Source: Gammaproteobacteria bacterium
Lineage (GTDB): Bacteria; Gemmatimonadota; Gemmatimonadetes; Longimicrobiales; Gaopeijiaceae
Direction of reading: 5' to 3'
Length of the DNA: 64,000 nt
Assembly (NCBI GenBank): GCA_009840525.1
Contig: VXNP01000098.1
Coordinates: 1-64,000, forward strand
Positions 43,235 to 51,511 of this stretch are shown piece after piece. Position numbers and translations under genes: made by a program. The number at the start of each line of letters is the position of its first letter. Within the stretch, counting starts at the first letter, position 1. Below the pieces are notes generated by a model. It was given only the letters and a program-made list of their open reading frames with translations, did not search any database and was not told the DNA's origin.

Positions 43235-44715
43235 TCAGCCAAGCTGGCGGCAGTCGTCAGCGAAGCTCCGCCGACCGCGAACGCCAATTGGGAACAAGGT
43301 GTGGAATGGTAAGTGGGACATGACAACACCACCATTTGATACACACGTTGTCGCGAAGCCGCTGACGCGTCTGCGGTTTTCGAACCGATGCGTCCTCAAT
43401 CGACGACCATCTTCATCGTAGTAGGTCAAAGTGCCACGAAGTTCGTCGTTCATGTAAGGGCTGTTGCCTCGGCGTCACGCCTCACGCCTTGGAGGCCACC
43501 GAGCCGCCGGGTACGCGAGCTGGGGCGGCTTTGGGACCGCCACAGCACACACCTCAACCGCGGACCGGAGCCTCCAACCCGTCTCCCGTTTTCGTATCGG
43601 ATGGTCCCCAATCGATTGCCGGATTGATCGTATCCTGTCCAGGTGCCGTGACGCTCGTCATTCACGTCGGGACCTACTTGTCGTCCCACCTCGCCCGCCC
43701 CCCAGTACAAGATCCAGATTCCGTCACGCTTCCCGTTCATGTAGGGACCTACTTGTCGGTCGCGCCCGTCCTGCGTGAGAACGGTCCATGTGCCGTGCTG
43801 CTCGGCGTTCACGTACTGGCCCTCTGCTTCAAGCGCCCCATCCCCGTAGCGCTGAACAAACGGACCATCGGCGCGGCCGCCCTTAAGACGTGCCTCCCAG
43901 ATCTGAATGAGCTCATCGTCCTAGTACCAATTGACCTCTCCGTCTCCTTGGGTGAGTCCGTTCGAACACCCTCCGCTCCACGTTACTGTCACGTTCTCCC
44001 TAGGCTGAGGATTCCACACGTAGCATCCGGGGAGGTCGGCCAACTCCACCCAGCACGAATCCGGAGAGTAGGTTTTCGTGCAGATTCGCCCCTCCGGCAG
44101 GTCCGGCTCCGGCGCACTGGTCTCCGCAGCTACTCTCTCCGCCACCCTCCGAGTCTCCCTCAGCAGCACTTCGTATCCGCTGCCGTCGTTCTGGCTGCCG
44201 AAGCGGTGGTTGATCGTCGTCGCCTGCATTTCGGCCGCATCGAAGTCCGTGCCGAAGCCCACGCTGAAGGCTTGGAACCGCGGGTCTTCCGGGTCCACGG
44301 TCAGATCCTGGCGGATGACGCCCGTGTAGCTGATGATTACGGCGTGATCGTCCCCGGGATCGGACCACGCGCACCACACCTCCGGATAGGAGCCGAGGTC
44401 CGGGCTGAGATCGCGCTCGACCTGGTCGCGCTGGCCGATGTCCGCGCCGATCCGGTACACGATCTCCATGTCTTCCGTGTAGACCCTGCGGATCGGGTTG
44501 GTCGCGAGAGTTCGCCTTTCGCTCCCGACGCAGACGACGGCTTCGGAGCCGGACTGGGCGGCGGCAGGTGTGGCAACCAGCGCCATCGCCAACGTCGGCA
44601 AGGTGATCGGCTGACCGCGCGGTCCGATCAGCTGACGGATTGCGCGCACGGTTCTCTTAGTTGCGCCTCTGGCGGCGGCGAGGCTGCCCGTGATGGAAGT
44701 GCCGGAATCCTGCAT
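43235..44715 (-). pseudogene. Broken secreted MORN-like repeat protein, paralogue of the gene at 48146-49408
   Basis: From ATG 44715 the product closely matches the intact paralogue at 48146-49408: signal peptide, then SGSEAVVCVGSERRTLATNP and YTEDMEIVYRIGADIGQRDQ, through CYVWNPQPRENVTVTWSGGC. A TAG stop at 43921-43923 interrupts it right after GEVNWY, where the paralogue reads RTTWYQNHQ. The same frame then continues for 150 residues or so without a stop. It carries MORN-type repeats of about 24 residues (YVNAEQHGTWTVLTQDGR, PYMNGKRDGIWILYWGAG, PDVNDERHGTWTGYDQSG). A frameshift near 43,460-43,570 separates one more repeat (PYMNDELRGTLTYYDEDG). The 265-residue N-terminal part could still be made. 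Confidence 0.72.
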
Positions 44716-44799
44716 GATGGAAACTCGCCCTCCTGCCCCGGCTATTGACGAGACGCTCGCTAGCATTACTAGTAAAGAGAAGGGCTGAATTCCCGATTC

Positions 44800-44842
44800 G
44801 CAATACGTCAATAACGCGCGCCTTATACGTCATTATCAGACA
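44800..44842 (-). repeat. 40-bp dispersed repeat, copy A
   Basis: This is one of six related elements. It reads GCAATACGTCAATAACGCGC at its left end and ACGTCATTATCAGACA at its right end on the plus strand, 43 bp long with 3 extra bases. It lies 85 bp upstream of the broken MORN-like gene, on the far side from the start codon. The opposite strand contains TTGACG, which could serve as a -35 element. Confidence 0.6.
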
Positions 44843-44843
44843 T

Positions 44844-45690
44844 TCCCCGATGTCTTTTGTTTTGCGCCGTGACCGGTGATGGAGCGGCAGTGGCTTCACC
44901 TAACATCGCGCGCATTGTGCGCCATGGCCTCGATGCGGAGAGCGCGCGCGCCTTTCGTGTAGATCTCTTCCGCATCAGGCGCCTGAAGCGGATTCGCAGG
45001 ATCGTCAGACCGTACTCACGTGTCTCGAGCGAGACCTCCACGACCGGAGTTCGCGGCTGCCCCTTATGTCGCCTCGGACGCTGTCGGCGTCCGAAGACCG
45101 TCTTCACGGCGTGCAAGTCCAGTGGGCCCCGAGTTCGGTCGATCAGGGCGCCGAAGACCCGGCCCACCTGGTGGCCGCTCGCGAAGAGCAGGTTGCGACT
45201 GTATCCGGCCTGAAAGAGCGAGTAGTGGTAGCCGAACCCCGTCCGTTCCTGATCGGCGGCGTCCAGCGCTAAGCACGGCACCATCGAGTAGATCCAACCC
45301 TCCGGAGCCTGGACCAGACGCCCTGCAAGGCCCAGGTCCCAGGCGTTGGATAGCTCCGTGAAGCAGTTGTCCCGCTTCCGGAAGGCAAGTCTCCGGCGCT
45401 TCGCCTCACTGGCCACCCACTCATCGCCGTTAAGGATCTCCAGCGCGTTGAAGGGCGCGTGCGGTCAGAAGCGGATGATCATGCGGCCCCAGTCAAGGTC
45501 CAGGTGTGGAACGTAAGGGGATGGTGGTTCACCCAGGATCTCGACACCATGCGCTTGATGCGCCGAATCCGCCCATGGGGCGTTTGTCCACGCCGCAGAC
45601 ATTGCCCGGTGCCGGACCCACGATGACCACGAACACGCCCTCGTAGCCCGGCCGTCGGGACCGTGGTCTGTTGTTAGAACGGTATTCACC
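44844..45690 (-). pseudogene. Decayed gene of unknown family
   Basis: An open frame of 197 residues (45416 to 44823) reads FRKRDNCFTELSNAWDLGLA and GYHYSLFQAGYSRNLLFASG, up to VSLETREYGLTILRIRFRRL. The better continuation is in a neighbouring frame: DAEEIYTKGARALRIEAMAH, then NARDVR and a stop at about 44,900. This indicates a frameshift near 44,970. Upstream, another frame (HAPFNALEILNGDEWVASEA) appears to join at the left end of the readable protein, across a stop. It is therefore at least doubly broken. I do not recognise the family; association with mobile-element remnants suggests a transposon-borne gene. Confidence 0.4.
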
Positions 45691-45711
45691 TGACAGATGT
45701 CCCCCGTGCAC

Positions 45712-46710
45712 TCAATTGATGATTCGGACCACGCGGAAGCCGCTGGCTTCGCTCCGGAAGTCCTCCACAGGATCCCGGGAACGGCTGGCCGAGCGAAGTC
45801 TTCCAGGACCGTTCAGCCAACCACCACCGCGTGACACGCGATCCGAACAGTCGCCCGACTCCCAGGCACTGCCGTCTGCGGGTGCACCCGAATAGCGCTC
45901 GTTCCAGCAGTCCAGCGTCCACTCCCACACGTTGCCCAGCGCGTCGTACAACCCGAACGCGTTGGGCGTGAACGATCCCACCGGCGCCGTCCCCAGATAC
46001 CCGTCGGAACAGGGGGCCGTGATCCAATCGGGATATTCCTGCAGAGCCGCGGCATCCGCGCCGTTCGCGTGCCGGCACTGCGCGGCATCGGTCTCCCCCC
46101 AATAACGCGCCGTCTCCGTTCCGGCTCTGGCGACGTACTCCCACTCCGCCTCGCTCGGCAGCCGATACGTTTCGCCGGTTTCGCGGGACAGCCATTCCGC
46201 GTAGCTCCGAGCTTCCGGCCAACTCACGTTGATGACGGGACGCCGACCCCGACCCCATCCTTCGTGGTCCGGAATCAGTCCGCCGCATCCCCCTCCGCGG
46301 GCGCAAGCGTCCCATTCCTCGAAGGTCACTTCGTAGACGCCCACCGCGAACGGAGCCGCGATGGTCACGTAGCGCTGCGGTCCTTCCACGATGACGAGTC
46401 GCTGGCCCGCCCCAACCTCGAGCCGCACGGTGTCTTGCGTGGTCCACTCGATCGCCTCGCCCTCCTGATCGTAGACCACCCTAAGTCTCCCGGCTTCCGA
46501 TTCCGGCGAACCCATGATGAACGTCCCGGCGGGGACCACCACCATTTCGGGGCAGGACGCGCAGTCTCGGAAGGTCTGGCCGGGCACGAGGCTGGCCGCA
46601 TCGGGGGCCGCTTGAGCCAGGAGCGAGTCCGGCTGGATCATATAGGCAACCCCACAGACCACGATCAGAGTGGAGAGGAAACCAGCAACTCTTCGCCCTC
46701 TGCTTCTCAT
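45712..46710 (-). CDS. Secreted SUMF1/FGE-sulfatase-like protein
   Basis: The 332-residue product has an N-terminal signal/anchor and the FGE-sulfatase fold. It begins at MVVVPAGTFIMGSPESEAGR and continues with PFAVGVYEVTFEEWDACARG, PVINVSWPEARSYAEWLSRE, YRLPSEAEWEYVARAGTETA, FGLYDALGNVWEWTLDCWNE and RVSRGGGWLNGPGRLRSASR. The two cysteines used by true formylglycine-generating enzymes in the final RGGSWxCxxxxC region are absent, so it is probably a non-catalytic, ligand-binding member (C-type-lectin-like fold). The start at 46710 overlaps the upstream ankyrin gene as ATGA. It is the third gene of the intact modular operon. Confidence 0.88.
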   Translation of the reverse strand: MRSRGRRVAGFLSTLIVVCGVAYMIQPDSLLAQAAPDAASLVPGQTFRDCASCPEMVVVPAGTFIMGSPESEAGRLRVVYDQEGEAIEWTTQDTVRLEVGAGQRLVIVEGPQRYVTIAAPFAVGVYEVTFEEWDACARGGGCGGLIPDHEGWGRGRRPVINVSWPEARSYAEWLSRETGETYRLPSEAEWEYVARAGTETARYWGETDAAQCRHANGADAAALQEYPDWITAPCSDGYLGTAPVGSFTPNAFGLYDALGNVWEWTLDCWNERYSGAPADGSAWESGDCSDRVSRGGGWLNGPGRLRSASRSRDPVEDFRSEASGFRVVRIIN

Positions 46711-48149
46711 CGATCCCATCGGCCAGTCCCGCTGAAGTCACCATTGGCCTCCTCGCCACCCGCTGGCCGCTCTATGCGGATCGTGTACCGGCCCGTCTCT
46801 TCGGCGATAGCGCTCGTTGCGAGGATCGTATACCGCGTAGTCGCCCGCGCCCGAAAATCCAAGCGAGCGTTCCGACCGTCTCCGCCGTCGTCATCGCTGG
46901 CGACTTCGGTCCCGTCATCCCGCAGCACCATCAGGTACGCGTCGACCTCCTCGGAGTCCATGGCTACGACAATGCGCTGGCCGGCGATAGCCGAGTAGCT
47001 CCACTCGTCGTAGTATGCCAGACCCCAGCGAACTCCATCCGTTGACGCGAGATTCCCCGTGGCTGACCGGCCCGCCATCAAGGGACTGGGCTGACTCACC
47101 AGGAGCCGGCGGTACGCGCTGCTTCCGGTGATCGCGTCGTTCTCTCTGGCAAAGTCGACCGGGCGCTGCCCGCTTGCGTCCCTCAGGGACGGATCCGCAC
47201 CGGCACTAAGAAGGGCGAGAACCACTGAAGGAGCGTCGGCCGAAAGGGCTGCGTAGTGAAGCGGTGTTCGAGCTTGTTCCAGATCGCCGTCTATCGCGTT
47301 CGGGTCAGCGCCGGCATCGAGGAGGTCCGCAACCACCTCCAGCGTGGCCTGACGCGCCGCCAGATGGAGTCCGGAGGCGCCGCCGACGGTTCGCGCGTTC
47401 GGATCGGCTCCGGCCGCGAGCAGCGCGGAGACGACTCCCGGTCCAGCCATCGGTACGGCGAAGTGGAGAGAACTCCAGCCGTAGGCATCTGCTGCCCTCG
47501 GATCAGCGCCTGACGCCAGCAACAGACTCACCGCAGCCGAGTCACCTTCGAGGACCACCATTGAGAGAAGGGTCAGGTTCTCGGCCGCGCCCGCCTCGAC
47601 GAGCTCTGAGACAACGTCTGGCTCGGCGGCATAACGTAGAGCGGAATGCAGCGGTGTTCGTCCGTCATTGCTCTCGACCAGCGGATCCGCCCCCGCGCCC
47701 AACAGCCTTGTGACCGCGCGCGCATTGCCGCTCTGCGCGGCGGCATAGTGCAGCGGCGTATAGCCGTCGTTGTCCATGGCGTTCGGATCTGCGGCGGCGG
47801 AAAGAAGATGGGAGATGACCACCGGGTTGCTGTTCGTTGCGCCCCGGTGAAGCGGCGTCTGCCCGAGGTCATTGATCGCGTTCGGGTCGGCATCGGCTCC
47901 CAAGAGAAGTTGGACGACCGTTGGGTTGTTGGTATTGGCCGCCGCGTTGTGCAGTATCGTGTTGCCTGAGGGGGCACTCCACCAATCCAACTCTACCTCG
48001 CTCAAACAGCGCCGGAAGAGCTGCACGTCGTCCCAATCGTCAGGCCCGACGGTGCAGTCCTGCGCGGCGGCGGGTGTAGCGAAGAGCAAGATAGCCAGAA
48101 GGCCGATGACAGAACGAGAGCGCTGCCCTCGAAGTCGTTTCTCACTCAT
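46707..48149 (-). CDS. Secreted ankyrin-repeat protein with C-terminal PPC-like domain
   Basis: The 480-residue product has a signal peptide (VIGLLAILLFATPAAAQ). A short DWDDVQLFRRCLSEVELDWW segment follows, then about nine ankyrin repeats (GNTILHNAAANTNNPTVVQL, GQTPLHRGATNSNPVVISHL, GYTPLHYAAAQSGNARAVTR and others, residues about 55-345). The C-terminal PPC-like beta sandwich (IAGQRIVVAMDSEEVDAYLM, TEVASDDDGGDGRNARLDFR) spans residues about 385-475. Both module types mediate binding. The start overlaps the stop of the upstream gene as ATGA, and its own stop overlaps the SUMF1 gene in the same way. It is probably periplasmic or surface-exposed. Confidence 0.88.
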   Translation of the reverse strand: MSEKRLRGQRSRSVIGLLAILLFATPAAAQDCTVGPDDWDDVQLFRRCLSEVELDWWSAPSGNTILHNAAANTNNPTVVQLLLGADADPNAINDLGQTPLHRGATNSNPVVISHLLSAAADPNAMDNDGYTPLHYAAAQSGNARAVTRLLGAGADPLVESNDGRTPLHSALRYAAEPDVVSELVEAGAAENLTLLSMVVLEGDSAAVSLLLASGADPRAADAYGWSSLHFAVPMAGPGVVSALLAAGADPNARTVGGASGLHLAARQATLEVVADLLDAGADPNAIDGDLEQARTPLHYAALSADAPSVVLALLSAGADPSLRDASGQRPVDFARENDAITGSSAYRRLLVSQPSPLMAGRSATGNLASTDGVRWGLAYYDEWSYSAIAGQRIVVAMDSEEVDAYLMVLRDDGTEVASDDDGGDGRNARLDFRARATTRYTILATSAIAEETGRYTIRIERPAGGEEANGDFSGTGRWDR

Positions 48150-49408
48150 CGCGGACCGCAATCTTCCCCCGGGTTCGTGGTGCCAGGGTCGCGGTCTCCC
48201 ACCCACAACACGAAGGGTCCCGAGTCTTCGTCGTCGTACGCGCTGGTCCTTATCTTGTACTGCCCAGTCACCGGCACCCTGAACTCCAGCCGGGCGTTCA
48301 ATCCAGAACCTCCGTCATCGTCACTCGCGACTTCGGACTCGCCATCCCTCAGTACCCGGAGGTAGGAATCGACGGCATTCGACTCCATGTTGGCCACGAT
48401 GCGTTCACCCGCCGAAAAGAAGAAGGTCCAATCCCACGAGGATCCGGCCGAAAGATGTTCCGTCAGCCGTTGTGTCCACCTGCCCCGGCTCCTACCGTCT
48501 ACGTAACAGCCTTCCCTTTCTCCCGCGCCATCGCCGAAATCGCGCACAACAGTCCAGCCATCGTTCCGTCCACCTTCAAGACGCGTGTCGACCGTCTGAC
48601 TTGTTTGATGGTTCTGATACCAGGTCGTTCGTCCGACTCCTTGGGCAAGACCGTCTGAACACTCTCCGCTCCACGTAACCGTCTCACCATCCTTCGGCGC
48701 ACCATTCCACAGGTAGCATCCGGGACGATCCGCCAGTTCCATCCAGCATGAGTCGGGAGAGTAGTTTCCGGTGCAGATCGGCCCATCCGGCAGGTTGGGC
48801 TCTCGGGCACTGACCCCCGCTGCAATCTCCGATGCCACTCTCCAAGTCTCCCTCAACAGTACCTCGAATCCGCTGCCGTCGCTGTAGGTGCTGAACCGCT
48901 GGTTGATCGTCGTCGCCTGGGTCTCGGCCGCATCGAAGTCCGTGCCGAAGCCCACGCTGAAGGCCTGGAACCGCGGGTCTTCCGGGTCGACGGTCAGATC
49001 CTGGCGGATGACGCCCCTGTAGCTGATGATCACCGCGTGATCGTCACCGGGATCGGACCACGCACACCACACCTCGGGATAGGAGCCGAGTTCCGAGCTG
49101 AGATCGCGCTCGACCTGGTCGCGCTGGCCGATGTCCGCCCCGATCCGGTACACGATCTCCATGTCCTCCGTGTAGACCCTGCGGATCGGGTTGGTCGCGA
49201 GGGTTCGTCTTTCGCTCCCGACGCAGACGACCGCTTCGGAGCCGGACTGGGCGGCGGCAGGTGTAGCAAACGGTGAGAGCGTCAGCAGCGCCAAGGCGAT
49301 CCATCGACCGCGCGGTCCGGTCAACTGACGGATGGCGCGCGCGCTCCTCTCCGTTGCGCCTCTGGTGGCGGCGAGGCTGCGGGCGTTGGAAGTGCCGAAA
49401 ACCTGCAT
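48146..49408 (-). CDS. Secreted protein with uncharacterised N-terminal domain, MORN-like repeat and PPC-like domain
   Basis: The 420-residue product is the first gene of the intact operon. It has an N-terminal export region (residues 1-55, ending FATPAAAQ). An uncharacterised domain follows (AVVCVGSERRTLATNPIRRV to FEVLLRETWRVASEI, residues about 60-200). Next is a cysteine-bearing segment (GPICTGNYSPDSCWMELADR), one MORN-type repeat (TRLEGGRNDGWTVVRDFGDG), and a PPC-like sandwich (FFSAGERIVANMESNAVDSY, SEVASDDDGGSGLNARLEFR) at residues 310-405. It is a close paralogue of the broken gene at 43235-44715. I know no function for the N-terminal domain. Confidence 0.85.
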   Translation of the reverse strand: MQVFGTSNARSLAATRGATERSARAIRQLTGPRGRWIALALLTLSPFATPAAAQSGSEAVVCVGSERRTLATNPIRRVYTEDMEIVYRIGADIGQRDQVERDLSSELGSYPEVWCAWSDPGDDHAVIISYRGVIRQDLTVDPEDPRFQAFSVGFGTDFDAAETQATTINQRFSTYSDGSGFEVLLRETWRVASEIAAGVSAREPNLPDGPICTGNYSPDSCWMELADRPGCYLWNGAPKDGETVTWSGECSDGLAQGVGRTTWYQNHQTSQTVDTRLEGGRNDGWTVVRDFGDGAGEREGCYVDGRSRGRWTQRLTEHLSAGSSWDWTFFFSAGERIVANMESNAVDSYLRVLRDGESEVASDDDGGSGLNARLEFRVPVTGQYKIRTSAYDDEDSGPFVLWVGDRDPGTTNPGEDCGPR

Positions 49409-49490
49409 GATGGAACTCGCCCTCCTGGCCCGGCAATTGACAGGGCGCTCGCTAGCACTACTAACAAGAGAAGGACTGAAAGTCCGATTT

Positions 49491-49510
49491 GCAATACGTC
49501 AATAACGTGT
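49491..49510 (-). repeat. 40-bp dispersed repeat, truncated copy B
   Basis: Only the left half of the repeat remains (GCAATACGTCAATAACGTGT). At 49,511 an unrelated integrase fragment begins. The retained half, and the 83 bp between it and the start of the gene at 49408, match the region upstream of the paralogue at 44715. The promoter block was therefore duplicated together with the gene. Confidence 0.6.
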
Positions 49511-49795
49511 GTCAATGGCCATCGAAAATGGCGCATCCTCGACGACGTCCGCGCCCTCCTGGAAGGGCTTGAGGCAACCGACATCACCCTCCACGACCGC
49601 CAGCAGGCCAACGCATTCATCGAGCAACCCCTAGTCCGGTTTCGCTACCACTTCGGCTTCTCTCGCGCCGGCAAGGGCCTGGTGCGGAGGTTCCTCGCCA
49701 AGGTGAACGGTTATTCTCCGGCCCAACTGAGCCGCCTCATCGCCCGACAACGCCAAGCGGGCGGGATCCGCGACCGCAGAAGCACATCCCGGCGC
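49511..49795 (+). pseudogene. Fragment of an integrase/transposase N-terminal region
   Basis: An uninterrupted plus-strand frame of about 93 codons has no start codon. It reads KWRILDDVRALLEGLEATDI, QQANAFIEQPLVRFRYHFGF and RAGKGLVRRFLAKVNGYSPA, then QLSRLIARQRQAGGIRDR. The pattern (helical segment, F-R-Y-x-x-L/F-G, then V-x-GYS-x-x-QLxRLI) matches the DNA-binding N-terminus of a common integrase-core transposase family. The catalytic domain is missing; at about 49,800 the sequence changes to a minus-strand SUMF1 remnant. It marks an old insertion or recombination junction. Confidence 0.5.
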
Positions 49796-49811
49796 GGCCC
49801 TTCCAGACCGT

Positions 49812-50063
49812 CTACACGCCCGGCGACGCGTACGTCACTTCGTACACGCCCACCGCAAACGGGTAGTCGATCGTCACCCCGTGCTGCGGCCCCTCCCGGG
49901 AAAACCGACCCTCCTCCGAGTCTGCGGATCCCATCAGGAAGCTCCCGGGCGGCACCACCACCATCTCCGGGCACACGTCGCAGCCGCGGAAGACATCGCC
50001 GGTTGCCTGAGCGGCCAACGGGATCGGTAGCGCGGCCAGCGGCAGCATCACGAGCTTCCTCAT
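49812..50063 (-). pseudogene. Truncated SUMF1-like gene (N-terminal fragment)
   Basis: From ATG 50063 the frame encodes a signal peptide (MRKLVMLPLAALPIPLAAQ). The start of an FGE-sulfatase domain follows (GCDVCPEMVVVPPGSFLMGS, FAVGVYEVTYASPGV) and then stops. This matches the first third of the SUMF1-like protein at 45712-46710 (SCPEMVVVPAGTFIMGSPES, FAVGVYEVTFEEWD). The homology ends where the integrase fragment abuts, so the gene was cut. Its start overlaps the upstream ankyrin-type remnant as ATGA, exactly as in the intact operon. Confidence 0.7.
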
Positions 50064-50281
50064 CGCGCGAACTGCGCCCATGCGACCTTGGTGCTGACGG
50101 CGCAGCTACGAAACCACCCGATGTCATCCCAGTCCGGGTAGGAGTAGTAGTTGTCCTGCGCGACAGCCGGGACTGCAACCAGCGAGGTCGCAAACAACGT
50201 CACGGCGGTCCACGCGCGGCGCGGTCCAGTTGGCGAACCGTGGGTGGCGACCGCCCGTCCGCCTGCGGTCGCACCGTACAC
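50060..50281 (-). pseudogene. Remnant of an ankyrin-type secreted protein (N-terminus only)
   Basis: The readable product has a hydrophobic export segment (AWTAVTLFATSLVAVPAVAQ) followed by SYPDWDDIGWFRSCAVSTKV. This matches the post-signal segment of the ankyrin protein at 46707-48149 (GPDDWDDVQLFRRCLSEVEL). All ankyrin repeats are missing. A TGA stop, overlapping the ATG of the SUMF1 remnant, follows after VAWAQFAR. An internal deletion that kept the ATGA junction would explain this. A short protein could still be made. Confidence 0.55.
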
Positions 50282-50401
50282 GGGGAGGTCCTGCTTCCTG
50301 TTGTCGAGGACCTGCTACGTCAAACTTCCCCTCCTCTCCCCCGGTCAGCGGAATGCCGAACGCAAGCTGTAGGACCAATAGAAAAACTGTATTTCCGATG
50401 T

Positions 50402-50442
50402 GCAACGTCCAAGATGTGCGTCTTTACCTCAATACCAGACAT
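50402..50442 (-). repeat. 40-bp dispersed repeat, copy C
   Basis: It reads GCAACGTCCAAGATGTGCGT at the left and ACCTCAATACCAGACA at the right. It lies about 120 bp upstream of the ankyrin remnant that ends at 50281. The flanking leader (50,290-50,400) is similar to the leader next to copy D, so a longer block is duplicated. Confidence 0.55.
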
Positions 50443-50824
50443 AGCCAAGTGCGACAAGAAACCACGGCAGGGAAGATGTCCGACGGGGTTCAAACACCGT
50501 CAACGTCACGTACCTCCTAACAAGGTGGAGCGACTCGTCGACCGGGCGGGCGGGATGATCGCCGACGCGATGGAGCGAGCCTTCCACCTGCTCGCGGACG
50601 GCGGGCGCCATGTGTGCGCCGGGCCACCGGGCACCGTGGAGTCGCTGATGGCGTCGTTGATGTCGGGCGTCCAGTAGAAGCCGCAGTGCTTGCGGCCCTC
50701 GCCGGGGAGCGCGTCTGCGGCACCGACCAGAACCTCCCCGATCGCCGCCGTCTGGGGCTGGAGGACGCGCGGATCACGGTCGATTACGACGACGATCCCA
50801 CCGACGGAAAGGCTAGTAAAGACC
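50443..50824. other. No recognisable gene
   Basis: This stretch of about 380 bp has short open frames on both strands, for example a plus-strand frame ending at 50,677 (VERLVDRAGGMIADAMERAF). None has a convincing ribosome-binding site, a family match or a partner. It may contain remnants of a deleted gene. Confidence 0.4.
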
Positions 50825-51262
50825 TTAGCGCCGCCAGCCGCAGTAGAGGTCCGGGTCTCCCTTGATGCTGGCCCAAGTCTCCTGGATACCTTCAAGGTAG
50901 TCGAGAATGACTTCAGGCCCTTGGGGCCATCCGTCCATTGCGCCCGTCGCCGAGCGTTCAAACGCGAGACTCAAGGCGTCGCTAAGCCAGAACAACTCGG
51001 CCCTCAGATCAGGGGAATCACAGCCGGCCGCAGCCAACTCGCCAAGGATCGCCTCCGCAAACAGGCCGCCATACCCGAACAACTCGATCCAGCCTCCGCG
51101 AATAGCGTCAGCATCTTCACGGGCCGCCGCTATCGCGGCGCTCTGTAACTGATCCGTCGCGACCGCCATGAGCGAATCGACGCGCAGAGTGTCCAGCTCC
51201 TGGGCCCTCGCCCCGATCGGCAGCGCGCCCAGCGCCAGCGCCAGCGTTGCGAGCGTCTTCAT
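50825..51262 (-). CDS. Small secreted hypothetical protein
   Basis: The 145-residue product has a signal peptide (MKTLATLALALGALPIGARA) and a helical mature part: LDTLRVDSLMAVATDQLQSA, IELFGYGGLFAEAILGELAA, ELFWLSDALSLAFERSATGA and a tryptophan-rich end. Two cysteines remain in the mature part. No family is recognised. Its ATG overlaps the (frameshifted) end of an ankyrin-repeat tail as ATGA. The signal peptide closely resembles that of the ankyrin protein starting at 52182. It probably belongs to the same duplicated gene family as its neighbours. Confidence 0.65.
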   Translation of the reverse strand: MKTLATLALALGALPIGARAQELDTLRVDSLMAVATDQLQSAAIAAAREDADAIRGGWIELFGYGGLFAEAILGELAAAGCDSPDLRAELFWLSDALSLAFERSATGAMDGWPQGPEVILDYLEGIQETWASIKGDPDLYCGWRR

Positions 51263-51511
51263 TCGTTACGTCCTCCATGCGCCGGGAGCAGCGCGGCGAC
51301 CTTGAGTCTGGCTCGAAGACTTGGCCCAATCCAGCGCGGTCATGCCGTTATCGTCCAGCACGTTCAGGTCCGCGCCCGCCGCGATCAAGATCGCCGTGAC
51401 CTCGGCGGTCCAAAGGACGCGGACTTCAAGTCGATCCTCACTTCTCCGCGCGTCCTCCAGTGCGGAGAGGACGTCGATGGTGACCTTCCTCCGCCTTCGG
51501 TTCAACCGCAA
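51259..51511 (-). pseudogene. Frameshifted ankyrin tail
   Basis: The frame ending at 51266 reads VTAILIAAGADLNVLDDNGM and TALDWAKSSSQTQ, a final ankyrin repeat, then GRRAAPGAWRT and a stop. The neighbouring frame gives VAALLPAHGGRNE and a TGA that overlaps the next gene's ATG. It matches the other tail copy at 52179-52268 (TALDWAGSSGQTQ, ITALLREHRRRNG). A one-base shift near 51,300 therefore broke the end. A second shift near 51,500 separates it from the ankyrin gene at 51502-52182, of which it was probably the C-terminus. Confidence 0.6.

Noticed and set aside
45465-45689. A 74-codon minus-strand frame as an independent gene
   Set aside because: It has no ribosome-binding site and appears to be part of the broken region assigned to the decayed gene at 44844-45690.
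50614-50865. A plus-strand frame with an acidic end (VDYDDDPTDG) as a small gene
   Set aside because: It lacks a Shine-Dalgarno sequence and any partner, and it overlaps the intact secreted-protein gene on the other strand.
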